Positions 36,929 to 50,138 of a stretch of 64,000 nt of DNA are shown here, piece after piece. The notes beneath the pieces are model-generated. The model saw nothing but the letters and a program-made list of their open reading frames with translations, was not told the origin of the DNA and made no database searches. Position 1 is the stretch's first letter; every line of letters begins with the position of its first letter. Source of the DNA: Coemansia sp. RSA 487 (taxonomy: Eukaryota; Kickxellomycota; Kickxellomycetes; Kickxellales; Kickxellaceae). Both the position numbers and the translations under genes were made by a program. Location: positions 161,111 to 225,110 of the forward strand of contig JANBRJ010000018.1 of the NCBI GenBank assembly GCA_027577595.1. Direction: 5' to 3'.

Positions 36929-37589
36929 ATTCCTAATGTTAATTGAATTGTGCCATCGTTTTGGCGGGGAACTATTATGGCTATTAGTTTCTAAACATGT
37001 TTTTAACACAAGTAATATTAAATGTAAACTTACACTGCAACACTCATTCTTACAATTAATAATATTTGCACTATAGCTGTGTACAGAAAAATCTCTAACT
37101 TTTGCAAATAGTCTTGTTAAACAACAGAAATCCCAACGCTTTGACGCAGACCCATTTATGAAATAAAATGTGTTATAGTCGTGCTGCAATACATTATTGC
37201 TAAACATCAAGCCTATTACAAAGCAATTCTTTAAGCAAAAGAACCCTACCCGCCTCTATAACCAGATGCACATTTTACAAAAGACTTCTATTTCCTCTAC
37301 AACAAAAACAATGGAAATCGTCGAGCATACAACTATAAAAGTATTGCAAAAGGGGTGGTACATATAAAACCTGAGAAATGGGACAACCATCTTTTTACCA
37401 CCACTGCTTTCCTTTTATCTAGTTGTTTACTAACAAGCAATCATACTAAGCACACCATCTTTAACAAAGTTTTAATCTTATCTGCAAGAGACCTCAATAT
37501 GATGGACAACATCGTTGAAGAAGATTTCAAGGAGCATTCACTCTATTGTGCAACCATTTTTTTCAACCAAGCCTAACGATGTTGGCTTT
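36929..37589. other. AT-rich spacer upstream of the M3 peptidase pseudogene
   Basis: Contains TATAAAA at 37334-37340 and TATAAAA at 37363-37369 (both plus), which would have driven the peptidase gene. ORF 37355-37576 may include a lost N-terminal exon (ATG near 37500), but this is not certain. Confidence 0.4.
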
Positions 37590-39661
37590 ATGTATTTGGA
37601 AGGAAATTTGACTTTTAATCATAGCGCAAGGAGTATTGTAGACAAAGGAAATGCTGCTGTCAAGAAGAGATTGGGTATTCTCAAACTTGTCACTGAACAA
37701 GATATCCCAACGTTTGATAACGTTGTCAAGCCATTGGCATTAAGCACAAACGTGTTTAGAGCAAATGTTCTTCCTCTTATTGCATTTCGGTACCTTAGTA
37801 CTAATTACCATGCTCGAGTGGCAAGCACAGCTGTGACTAGTCGTGTAGTTGTATATAATACAATTCACGTGAAGGTGTTTTCCCTGTGTATCAACATCCA
37901 TGTTAAAGTATTTGAAAAATCTAATCTGTAGGCTTGCGAAGCAGCGATTCTTGGAAACAAGTTGCTTTATGAAGCAGTCCAAACTATTCAAAATAACAAA
38001 GAGGAGATGGAGAGGTTATATGACGAAGACAAGATGCTTATCGACAATCTTTTGTTAGATATGAAAAGGAATGGAGCTACACTTAGTACCAAGGATGCTA
38101 AACGATTCAAGAAGTATTCACAGAAAGCAACGCGTGAAAAGTCTAGATTTATCCTTAACCTCACAACGAACGAGCTTGATTTTAATTTTACCAACGAAGA
38201 AATGCTCGAAATATTTAGCACTAATGTTAGTGACATGTTGTTAAGATGCCGCGACCTTTCAAAGTCCCCATTTTTAACCTTCATGTTAAACCTAGGGCGG
38301 CTCATTGAATGGTCAGAAAGTTGCAACATAAGAAAAAAGGCATTTGCTATTATCACATCTAGATGTGCAAAGAACATGGGTATTCTTAAAGAGCACAACA
38401 GCTTGACTCGTAATATGGCCAAAGCTCTGGGAAATAAATCATTTGCCGACTACACGCTAGAAACACAAATGGCACAAACGACCGATAATGCGTTTGCGTT
38501 TTTGAACGATTTAAAAGTAAAATTCCAAAACAAGGCTAAGGAAGAATTTGACGAATTAGTTGCATTGAAGAAGCAAGACATGATAAAATTGGGTAAAGAG
38601 TTCGATGGCTTCTATGCTTGGGATAAAGCTTATTACATCAATCGTGCTACCAGAAATAAGACACACATGGAATGAAGCGATATCGACATTTATTTCCCAT
38701 TAGATCATGTTGTAAAGGAGATACTGAATATGTACCAAGCTATGCTTGGGCTAAAGATAGACAAGGTCGAAGACTCCACTACCACATGGTCTGATGTTAC
38801 GAAATACAAAGTTCAAGAAATCTCAGACCATAACGTATTGGGCTATTTTTACCTTGATTTGCATCATCGTGAAGGAAAACGCACTAATGCAGCGCAATGG
38901 CTCCTATACGTGAAGGGTTTGAACAAGCAGATGGCTTTCGAGTGCACCCTGTATGTGTTCTAATAACTAATTTCTCTCTAAAAGCTAGAAAAAGCCCATC
39001 ACTTGAGCTTGTAGAGGTAAAGACACTTTTGCATGAGCTCGGACACGTGTTTCATTTTATATGCACAAGAACCAAATGGTCATGGTTTAGTTCTATGCAT
39101 GTAGAAACTGATTTCATAGAGCTGCCATCGCAAATAATGGAGTACTGGCTTACACAGCCTGAAGTAATCCGCAAAATATCTTCCCACCATGTGACTGGCA
39201 AGCCGATGCCTGAAAATCTAGCTACAAAGGTATGTGCAATGCAGAACGAGTTCCAAACACTGCATTACGCGGAACAGATCGTTAACTCGCTGTTTAGTTT
39301 GACAATCAATAGCTCGCCAGAGGATAAACTCGACATAGAGGGTATTTACAAGCAGATTAGCAAGGAGGTTGAACTGTTGGATAATGGTGATGTCAACGTA
39401 TGCCCAGCAGCAAATTCAGATCATTATGTTGACAGGTACTGTTCCAAATACTATGGATATCTCTGGGCCAAGGTCTTTGCAGCTGATCTTTTCAAGTCGC
39501 GATTCTTAAAAGACGGAATCGACAATGTCCAGACTGGGATCGAGTACCGCAAGACAGTCCTGGAGCCTGGAGCAAGCCGCAATGCGATGGCCATGCTGGA
39601 AACTTTCTTGGGCAGAAAGCCAAGCACTGAAGCATTCATCAAAATGCACAACCTAGCATAG
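37590..39661 (+). pseudogene. M3 family oligopeptidase (thimet/saccharolysin-like), disrupted
   Basis: Homology runs from about 37590 to the stop at 39661. A probable intron at 37833-37931 (GT...GTAG) joins VASTA to ACEAAILG in frame. A TGA at 38673-38675 interrupts the frame just before DIDIYFPL, and a frameshift at about 38894-38897 (two-base codon) separates LDLHHREGKRTNAA from PIREGFEQADGFRVHP. After that the catalytic core is intact: HELGH zinc site, Glu in HVETDFIELPSQ, and a full C-terminal domain. The family is a cytosolic zinc metallopeptidase cleaving short peptides. Sequencing error could mimic one lesion, hardly both. The N-terminus is uncertain. Confidence 0.8.
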
Positions 39662-39758
39662 TTTCTCTTTCATAGCATTCACTAAAACATGTCGGATATC
39701 TTTCATTAAGAAAAAGAAAACAGCAAACAGAAAGGAAAAAATGGACGCCTTTTTCAGC

Positions 39759-42755
<2,997 letters not shown>

Positions 42756-44055
42756 TTTCACTTGGGATGCGAAAGAAGCAAAAATAAAAAAGCAGGCGAA
42801 TTTGGTGGTAGTAAAAAAGGTACTATTAGACAAGTATGGATAATTATTAAAGCAAAAGAAAAAAATAGAAAAGCTGGGTTCCCTTGCGCAAGCATTTATG
42901 ACTGATTTCAACCAGCGAGAATGTGTGGGTGAGAAAAAACAGGAGATCGCCTTTAGCAAATCAGAATTACTTTGGTGTTGCCCAATCACGTTGAGATCAG
43001 ATTGTGATTTGTCTAAACACACAGTCATAGCTCCAATGCGCAGTCAGAGCCAAAAGAAACGTTTGTCAATTCGATTTTGCCTTCTTCATCCTTGGCCTTT
43101 CGCTCCCTCCCCCTTTGCAAATCATCTATATCAAGACTTGTTGTGCCGTGATAGCGAACGAAATGCTGCCCTGTGTATTCATGCAACGCGCGCACACTAG
43201 CTAGCATGTCACATTACCCAGCAAAGCCTCCTATCCCTCCTTCATTGCCACACAGCCAGCCAACTCTTATGCTTGTTGGTTTTATGTAAAAATTCCTGAT
43301 TTGGGAAATACGCAAAGCACATGCTAATTCCACGCGAATTTTCATGCATCAGAAATGGACATGATGTTATCCCCGAAGCAATAGTTTACTGTATAAGAAC
43401 AAAAGCAGAAAACCTTCCCCCTCCCTCATTCAACCACATGTGGAGAGGGTTGGTCTGTGATTTACTCCGTGCTGCGTTTTGCCTATTTTTACTTTAATGA
43501 AAAGCACACTTCAACATATATTCAAAAACCACAAAATCAGTCGAATTGTATGCGGAAAGCTGTCATGCGTTCGCCACCGTTTTGTAAAGCGGTCCGTGTG
43601 CATGCGCATAGTTTCTGCAGACCGGACATAATATACGCGATTGCTTGTTTGAAAGCTAACAAAACCATGCCTCTCTATTCAGCTTTATGCATCATGTTGC
43701 TTCCTTTTTGAACTTGTTTTATCCTAATTTACATGTAAAAAGGGCCAGCCTATAGCCTTCGTAAGTGATTTCATTGGAATGAGTGGACGATCTTTTTAGC
43801 AAAATCGGAGGATGTAGCTACATCTACGCTTGCATTTTCCATTTAACATGTGGGCAGCGGAAATAGTTTTTATAGCATGTGGAAAGCACCATTAGATTCC
43901 GTACAGTCTATGCAAGCCGCGCTTGTTTGTGGTAACACATTTGAGCTCAAGAAAGAGCACTTTGCAGTCTGGAATAAGAAAATAATCGCGTGGAAGAAGA
44001 TACTACAACATTTTGCAAGAAAATAAAATCGGCCAAGTACGTATTTTTGGCAAAG
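42756..44055. other. Spacer upstream of alanyl-tRNA synthetase and the LPMO gene
   Basis: Divergent promoter region of about 1.5 kb with the ATG at 44298. Short ORFs (43457-43711, 43870-44115 minus) show no features. Nothing else supported. Confidence 0.4.
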
Positions 44056-44063
44056 TATAAAAA
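44056..44063 (+). promoter_or_regulatory. TATA box of the LPMO gene
   Basis: TATAAAAA lies 242 bp before the ATG; a CT-rich leader follows. Confidence 0.5.
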
Positions 44064-44297
44064 GGCAAACAGAAAATGTGGCAATTAGTTTGTCCATTGT
44101 ATTGACATTAACCACATTTCTTCTAAATCAGTTATACTCTCATTCATTTCACGAGGCACTCCTTTCATATACATTCGGGCACTTCTTGTTATAACACAAG
44201 CAACACTCTTTACCACCCCCTCACATTCTTTTTACATTAGAGACAAGCATCGACACTTTTAAGCAATCTTTCTTTCCCTTTCTACTTTCAATACCAA

Positions 44298-45374
44298 ATG
44301 TTCTCCAAGACCGTCTCTCTTCTGGCGCTGGCCGCCTCTGCCCTGGGACACATGGAGCTAATTGCACCGTGCCCACGCTACTCTGACAAATGCGCAACCC
44401 AGCCAGCACTTCCAGCTGGCGAATCCATCGACTACGATCTCAACGCACCCATCGGCAGCAACGGTGCCGTGCTTCAGCCTCTTTGCAAGCACACTACAGC
44501 GTGGCCATCAGTAACCGACACCTGGACTGCCGGCCAGTCGGTCACTATCCAGTTTGCAGCTGGCGGCGCCACGCATCTGGGTGGCGACTGCGAGTTCTCG
44601 ATCTCCTACGACGGGGGTAAAACATTTGTAGTCTTGCATCAAGAGCTTCGCTACTGCTTCTACACGGCCAGTCCCGATAGCGGCGGTGTCGACAGCGTAC
44701 GCTCATACACGTTTGATTTGCCAAGCAATCTTCCCGGAACAGACCATGCCGTTTTCTCCTGGTCATGGGTCAACGCCTCCGGGAACCGCGAGTTTTACAA
44801 TAACTGCGGTGATGTGGCTGTTGTTGGAAGCGCTGGCTCGTACACTGGCAAGTCGATGACCATTGCCAACTACGGTGCCGGGTACCCAGTCATTGCCGAG
44901 TTCCTTGGCAACTACGATACTGGCATCGAGTACTACACCACCAATACCACGGATGTCACTGTCAGTGGTTCTGGCTACACCAGCTCTGGTAGCGGTGGCA
45001 GCAGCGGAAGCAGTTCTTCCGCTGCTCAAGATAGCACTACCGATGCTGCTCAGGCTAGCACTACTGACGCCTCTCAGGCTACTACTACTACTGATGCCGC
45101 TCAGGACGGAACCACCACTGCTGCTGGACTTCCTACTTCGTCTGCTCCTGCGATTTCTGCCCCGAGCAGCGCTGCAGAAACTAGTGCTGCGGGTGGCGGA
45201 ACAGACCTAGGCGAGTGCACATCCGCTAAAAACGGCCAATACCTTTGCTCCAGCGACGGATCTTCTGCTGTATTCAATGTCTGCGACAACGGAACGTGGA
45301 ACCAAGGGTCATGCGACTCGGGAACTGTTTGCAAGCAGAGTGGCACTACTATTTACTGCGCTTGGGCATCGTAG
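44298..45374 (+). CDS. Secreted chitin-type lytic polysaccharide monooxygenase (AA11-like) with CBM19-like tail
   Basis: 358 residues. The signal peptide ends at Gly17, so that His18 becomes the N-terminal His of a copper histidine brace. The second brace His is His93 (ATHLGGDC), and the axial Tyr is Tyr167 in WSWVNASGNREFYNNC, the AA11 signature. A Ser/Thr/Gln-rich linker (TTDAAQ repeats, about 235-300) leads to a C-terminal six-Cys module (CTSAKNGQYLC, FNVCDNGTW, GTVCKQSG) like CBM19 of fungal chitinases. The enzyme would cut crystalline chitin oxidatively outside the cell or in its own wall. AA11 versus a related AA family is a judgement by eye. Confidence 0.83.
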   Translation: MFSKTVSLLALAASALGHMELIAPCPRYSDKCATQPALPAGESIDYDLNAPIGSNGAVLQPLCKHTTAWPSVTDTWTAGQSVTIQFAAGGATHLGGDCEFSISYDGGKTFVVLHQELRYCFYTASPDSGGVDSVRSYTFDLPSNLPGTDHAVFSWSWVNASGNREFYNNCGDVAVVGSAGSYTGKSMTIANYGAGYPVIAEFLGNYDTGIEYYTTNTTDVTVSGSGYTSSGSGGSSGSSSSAAQDSTTDAAQASTTDASQATTTTDAAQDGTTTAAGLPTSSAPAISAPSSAAETSAAGGGTDLGECTSAKNGQYLCSSDGSSAVFNVCDNGTWNQGSCDSGTVCKQSGTTIYCAWAS

Positions 45375-47031
45375 GCTATAGAAGTTTATCTAATCTTATA
45401 GCTTTTATACCCGCTTTCTTTGGTTTCTCAGAACCAATGGAAACGATTTGAATATATTTCTAATACACAATGGCTTTTTTTTTGGAATTTAGGCGATTAA
45501 CGCATATCGTTATGAAAATTAAATTCGATATAACAGCCAAACACAGATCAGCGTAAACCGATGTATGTCTAGTTCGTGGAGCTAGTCCTCCATACATGTT
45601 GTTAGAAAACCGCGCACGACAATAAGCAGGTATTTAAATTTGTAAATATTGGAGACCGAATAAAGGATTCTCAATCATGAAAAGACCATATGCACTAGCC
45701 TGCTTCGACGATCCAAATTTGGAATGCCATATCGTTTGCATCTTCAACGCCTGAAATCCGGCTATTTCGTTTTAAAAAAGGGGGTGCTGCAATTTTGTTC
45801 TCGAATTCTCTTCCAGTGGCGATGTTTCTGAACAGCACTTTGTTTTGATTTCAGTTGTCGTTTGCATATTTCTGTAAGAAATGGTATCATGAGGGGAAAA
45901 CATACTGCAATTGACAAATTACCCTGTTGTCATTTTCGCTTCCACATTGAAAATATGGAGCCAATTATCTTTTCTCTGATGGATTTTGCTTTTCAATAGT
46001 ATACTAACAGTATGAAATAGGGATTGACGCGGAAACCATGGGAGTATTTTTGGAATGCTTTTTAAAAACAGCATAGTATATGACTTTTTCATGGAGCAGC
46101 TGATAACTGTACTGATTTTTTCTGCAAGAGTTTCGTCATTGTTCTGGCTTTGATAGGACCGATCGGTCTTGTTTACAGAAAAAGGACCAGCTGTTCCATG
46201 TATGTTTGCGCACGTCGACATCATACCCTGATACTGTTGGCTGGCCATTTTGTTTTACTTTTTTAAAAGTTGTCATGAGGTCACTTCCCACAAAAGTGTT
46301 TCCAAAGTGACGAAAATATTGCAAAAGTGGGTGGTCTTTTGCAGATCAATACATATTTCCCTGGTTCTGCAGATCTTGTGATGTAATCAATATCGGGGAA
46401 AGCCACCGATCAAAGAAGAACCAAATTGGTGGTGTTCGTCACTGCACAGACGCGCAACGCAAAATTGTAAACAAATATGCACTGAAACCGACTGCCCACA
46501 TACACGTGTGCATGTTTGTAGGTTGATGCATAAAGAAGCGCGATTGGCATTGGGTGCGAACTGCGAACTGCGAACTGCTAGTCAGTATAATATTACAATA
46601 TTTTTTATCCAGTCCCTATTTCCAATTACAAAGGATGGTTCTTTGCACGGATGTGCACAACAGGCAAGGGAATGACGACTTATTTGAGGATCGTCCAAAT
46701 ATCTTCCATCCACTCTGGACAACACAGAGAAAAACTAGTGCAGCCAAGTGCAGGGGCGGCGCTCACAACTACATTGAAACGCACACGAGTAAAGGGCGAA
46801 TTCAAACTACCTCTTCTGGTGGAAATGACAGCGGTTTGTGAGCTCAGCAAACTCGTTAAATACACTGGCCCCGCCAACACAAAAATTCCAGAGACTCTTC
46901 ATCGAAATACACACTCCCCCTTCTTCCTCAATCTGAACACTACCGTTTTGACCCCCTTACCTACAACTCGCTCTCTTCTGATACGAACCCCCTTTTTCCA
47001 AACTTTTTAAACTTTAATTTCCCAATTCAAA
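45375..47031. other. Long spacer between LPMO and CAP-like genes
   Basis: About 1.65 kb without a supported gene. A 7-bp unit (TGCGAAC) repeats three times at about 46555-46577. The ORF 45919-46248 (minus) has no recognisable feature. Confidence 0.45.
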
Positions 47032-47844
47032 ATGTACTTCCGTGTAAGCAAGCTTCTTTTTGCTGCCGCGATCGCCTCGTCGGCGGTGTCGGCTGCGCCT
47101 GTTGATCTGTCTGATGTCACAAGCACTGTTGGTGGTGTTGTTAACGGCGCTGTTGGCGCTGTTGATGGTGTTGTTAACGGCGCTGTTGGCGCTGTTGATG
47201 GTGTTGTTAACGGCGCTGTTGGCACTGTAAACGGTGTTGTCAACGGTGCTGTTGGTACTGTTGGTGGTGTTGTCAACGGCGCTGTTGGCACTGTTAACGG
47301 CGTTGTTGGTGGTGTTGTCAACGACGTAAATGGTATTGTTGGTGGCCTTGTCAATGGCGGTGTTGGCGGTGTTGTCGGCGACGTAGATGGTGTTGTTAGC
47401 GGTGTTGTCGGCGAGGTTGATGGCCTTGTAAATGGCGTTGCTCTGCCTCTCGTTCTTGGTGCACTGAATGAAGTTCGCACGACTGCTGATGCCGCCCTCA
47501 AAGCGGTTCCCCTTCTCGTAAACCAGGTGCTTGAGGACACAGCCCTTAAAACGCTCCAGAACCTTGTTGGCAACGACGGCCAGCTTGTCAGCGGCGCGTT
47601 GGACACAATTACAAAGGAGGTTTCCCAGCTTGATTCCACCATTTCTGGTGTTGTTGCGTTTGCCGGCAAGGGTGTGGCAACCGCTGACGATATTGTCAAG
47701 GGAATTACGTCCCAGGCTTCCAGCGTATTGAGCAGCCCCGTTAACAACATCCTTGGTGTTGCTCAGGCTAACGGTGTTTGGACTCTCGTCGCCGGTACTC
47801 TGAAGGGCGTTTCTGGAACTACCAACGCTCTCTCGAAGGCCTAA
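47032..47844 (+). CDS. Secreted protein with 11-residue VVNGAVG repeats and CAP-like domain
   Basis: 270 residues with a signal peptide ending SAVSAAPVD. Residues about 32-140 are tandem 11-residue units of the type VVNGAVGxVxG encoded by 33-bp DNA repeats; they form a regular Val/Gly/Asn stretch likely to be amphipathic or beta. The C-terminal 120 residues (VLGALNEVR, VNQVLEDTALKTLQNLVGNDGQ) align with the secreted protein at 57469-58011 and weakly with the CAP/SCP fold (helix with ALN..R, L..A...Q, N.GQ). The cell-wall or secreted role is inferred. It is followed by the alpha/beta hydrolase gene; the same pair is mirrored at 55.9-58 kb. Confidence 0.72.
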   Translation: MYFRVSKLLFAAAIASSAVSAAPVDLSDVTSTVGGVVNGAVGAVDGVVNGAVGAVDGVVNGAVGTVNGVVNGAVGTVGGVVNGAVGTVNGVVGGVVNDVNGIVGGLVNGGVGGVVGDVDGVVSGVVGEVDGLVNGVALPLVLGALNEVRTTADAALKAVPLLVNQVLEDTALKTLQNLVGNDGQLVSGALDTITKEVSQLDSTISGVVAFAGKGVATADDIVKGITSQASSVLSSPVNNILGVAQANGVWTLVAGTLKGVSGTTNALSKA

Positions 47845-48350
47845 GTTTTATTTTGTGGATTCGTTATGATTCATTTTATACTATTCCGATCAATTCATTG
47901 TCTATCTTGAATATAGGATATTGGATACTTTATTTGGATGGTGATTATTCTGTGGTGGTTTGTTTTTATATTGAATTTACATTACACGTACTTTGGTAGA
48001 GAAAGCAAGGCGACTGGCTTGCTTTCAGCAGTGGTTCCCCTTTTTTCCAGTCTTGGAAATCCTATTTTGGAGAAGAAGAATTTCTTATTACAAAAATAGA
48101 ACGAGATTAGAGGAAAATGTAACAAGGCCAGGATCGTATCCTCTTTAAAGAAGCGCCCCAGCCTGCCTCTTCTTTTTTTTGTGACTTTACTCTTTGCAAG
48201 CTTCTTGTGCTTTTTTATTCCTCCTTACAAGCTATATAGTAAAGGGAGACAATGGTAATGCCTGCCTCTATGCAATATTTACGAAACCTACCTTTTCGGG
48301 AAATCCGCATCCTTTTTGTCTAATCAAATATTCTTATTAAATACCGAATA
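47845..48350. other. Spacer between CAP-like A and hydrolase A
   Basis: T-rich flank; no gene or clear TATA box supported. Confidence 0.4.
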
Positions 48351-49601
48351 ATGGCTGATGTCGCCGTAGATAACTCCATGTTGCCCGCCGAAGCAACGGA
48401 TAGTCCTATTTGGAAGCACCTACAAAGGAGAGGGAGAGTTGATATAAACGACAGCTACAGCAATGGTGTAGCTCCACTGAACATATACTACGAAATATAT
48501 GGGAGCGGAACCGAGCGCATTGTCTTTGTCAATGGTAAGAACCAGCACGGCTTTCTGGCATAATCGCTGCTGTACCTATTTCAAATGGCCGGAAAACTAA
48601 CAGCAATTTAGTGTCACTTCTTTTTAGGTATGCGTGCCGACCACCAGATGTGGGAATCCAACATCGAGCAGTTTCTCAAGCTCGGAAACTACGAGTGTCT
48701 TGTGTATGACCATCGCAGCACAGGCCATTCCGATCCAGGAAAAGGACTTTTTTCATTTACATCTTCAGGCTTGGCGTCTGACCTGAAAAAGCTAATGAAT
48801 GCCTTAAAATGGAGCAAAGCAAACATAGTCAGCGTTAGTATGGGTGGTATAATTGCGCTGGAGTTTGCTTGCAATAGTTCAGAAATGGTAAAGACGTTGA
48901 CATTGGGTGCTACAACGCCAGGGATCTACATTCCGCCACTGACAAGTATTGTAGACACCTTGCGCATTGTCTTTTCACAAACAAAGAAACAACAACTGAC
49001 AAACATTTGCTTGTCAAGCTACACCCGAGAGCATCTGGAATCTCCTGCACCAGGTGACTCTGGGTGTTCCAATATGTTGGACTACTACTTGGCAACTGCC
49101 AAGAGAAAAGCAAAATACAGGCCGCGTTGGAAAAATTCAACTGCTTTTGGGCAGCTACTAAGCGTCTTTCGCCACAGGGTATCGCCTTTTAGGCTTGTAA
49201 ACCTAGGCACTGAGCTACCAAACAAGCAGGTTCTCATAGTTGTTGGAGCAAAAGACCGCATAATTGACCCAAGGGATTCAGCATATTTAGCTGATTGTAT
49301 TGGACGCCAGAAGGTCATTTTTGAGTCGTTTGATAACGCTGAGCATGCTATTTATATTCAAGAGTCCGAGCGCTTTGTTCGTAGTATCGACTCAATGATT
49401 TCCACATATAACAACCAAAATTTCAACAATCAAAAAAGCCTTCATGACCTAAACAAGCCACAGTATTGTTCTCCAAACAAAAATTCACTAATCAAAATAC
49501 TTGTCCTCTGGGAAACGTCTTCTGCACACCTTGCATTCCGTTTCTCTACCCTATTTCTTTCACTGGGTATATTATTGCAGCTGGCTATTTTGCTCATGTA
49601 A
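48351..49601 (+). CDS. Alpha/beta hydrolase copy A with C-terminal membrane anchor (two exons)
   Basis: Exon 1 48351-48534 and exon 2 48628-49601, intron 93 nt (GTAAGA to TTTTTAG); the unspliced frame stops after nine codons. The product is 385 residues. Nucleophile Ser132 sits in VSVSMGG, acid Asp271 in VVGAKDR, and His301 in NAEHAIY; the lid is Cys/Ser-rich. Unlike copy B it ends with about 60 extra residues finishing in a hydrophobic helix (TLFLSLGILLQLAILLM), suggesting a tail-anchored membrane form. Substrate unknown; ester, epoxide or lipid hydrolysis is possible. From 48377 to 48889 it is almost identical to copy B. Confidence 0.83.
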
Positions 49602-50049
49602 ATATTTAAAAGTAGTGTCACCCACCTCTTTGCTGTCGTCTATAATTTGAGCCTTTTCTTTTTTTTTTTTGCTTCATGAACTAATGCTTGCAAGTGGTTT
49701 TCCCATGGTATGCACAGACAAAATAAAAGCACCAAGAATTGATTTTTGATATGCTTGTTTTCTGCTGGTGGTATGTGTATTTTAGTATTCTTAAATGCAT
49801 GGCGGCTCATTTCTATCTAGTTTTGTTTGCAAGCACACACATTTTTATTTCTTCGCACACACTTTTTTTATTTCTTCGCACACGCCCCACGTGTGTGTGC
49901 TCCACACATCACACATCATGTAAAGCCTGCTGGATACATACGCTGGTGAGAAAATGCCTAGATGTTTATTGACAACACAAAGCTGGCATTTTTAGCATGG
50001 CTCTCATTTACAAAATACCTTGGCAGCTCTCATCTAGGAAAAGGTTGCG
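49602..50049. other. Spacer upstream of the Fet3-like gene
   Basis: AT-rich with a repeated TTTATTTCTTCGCACACAC-type unit near 49845-49885. No gene supported. Confidence 0.4.
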
Positions 50050-50056
50050 TATAAAA
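50050..50056 (+). promoter_or_regulatory. TATA box of the multicopper oxidase gene
   Basis: TATAAAA 89 bp before the ATG at 50139. Confidence 0.55.
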
Positions 50057-50138
50057 GTCTAGCTTCCCTAATTAACTAATGAGCACTAGGTTTATGTTTT
50101 CACTAGACAAATTGTAGCAATACTTTACTTTATTCAAG

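Noticed and set aside
37515-37931. Separate gene at 37515-37931
   Set aside because: It aligns with the N-terminal part of the M3 peptidase and joins the next ORF through a plausible 99-nt intron.
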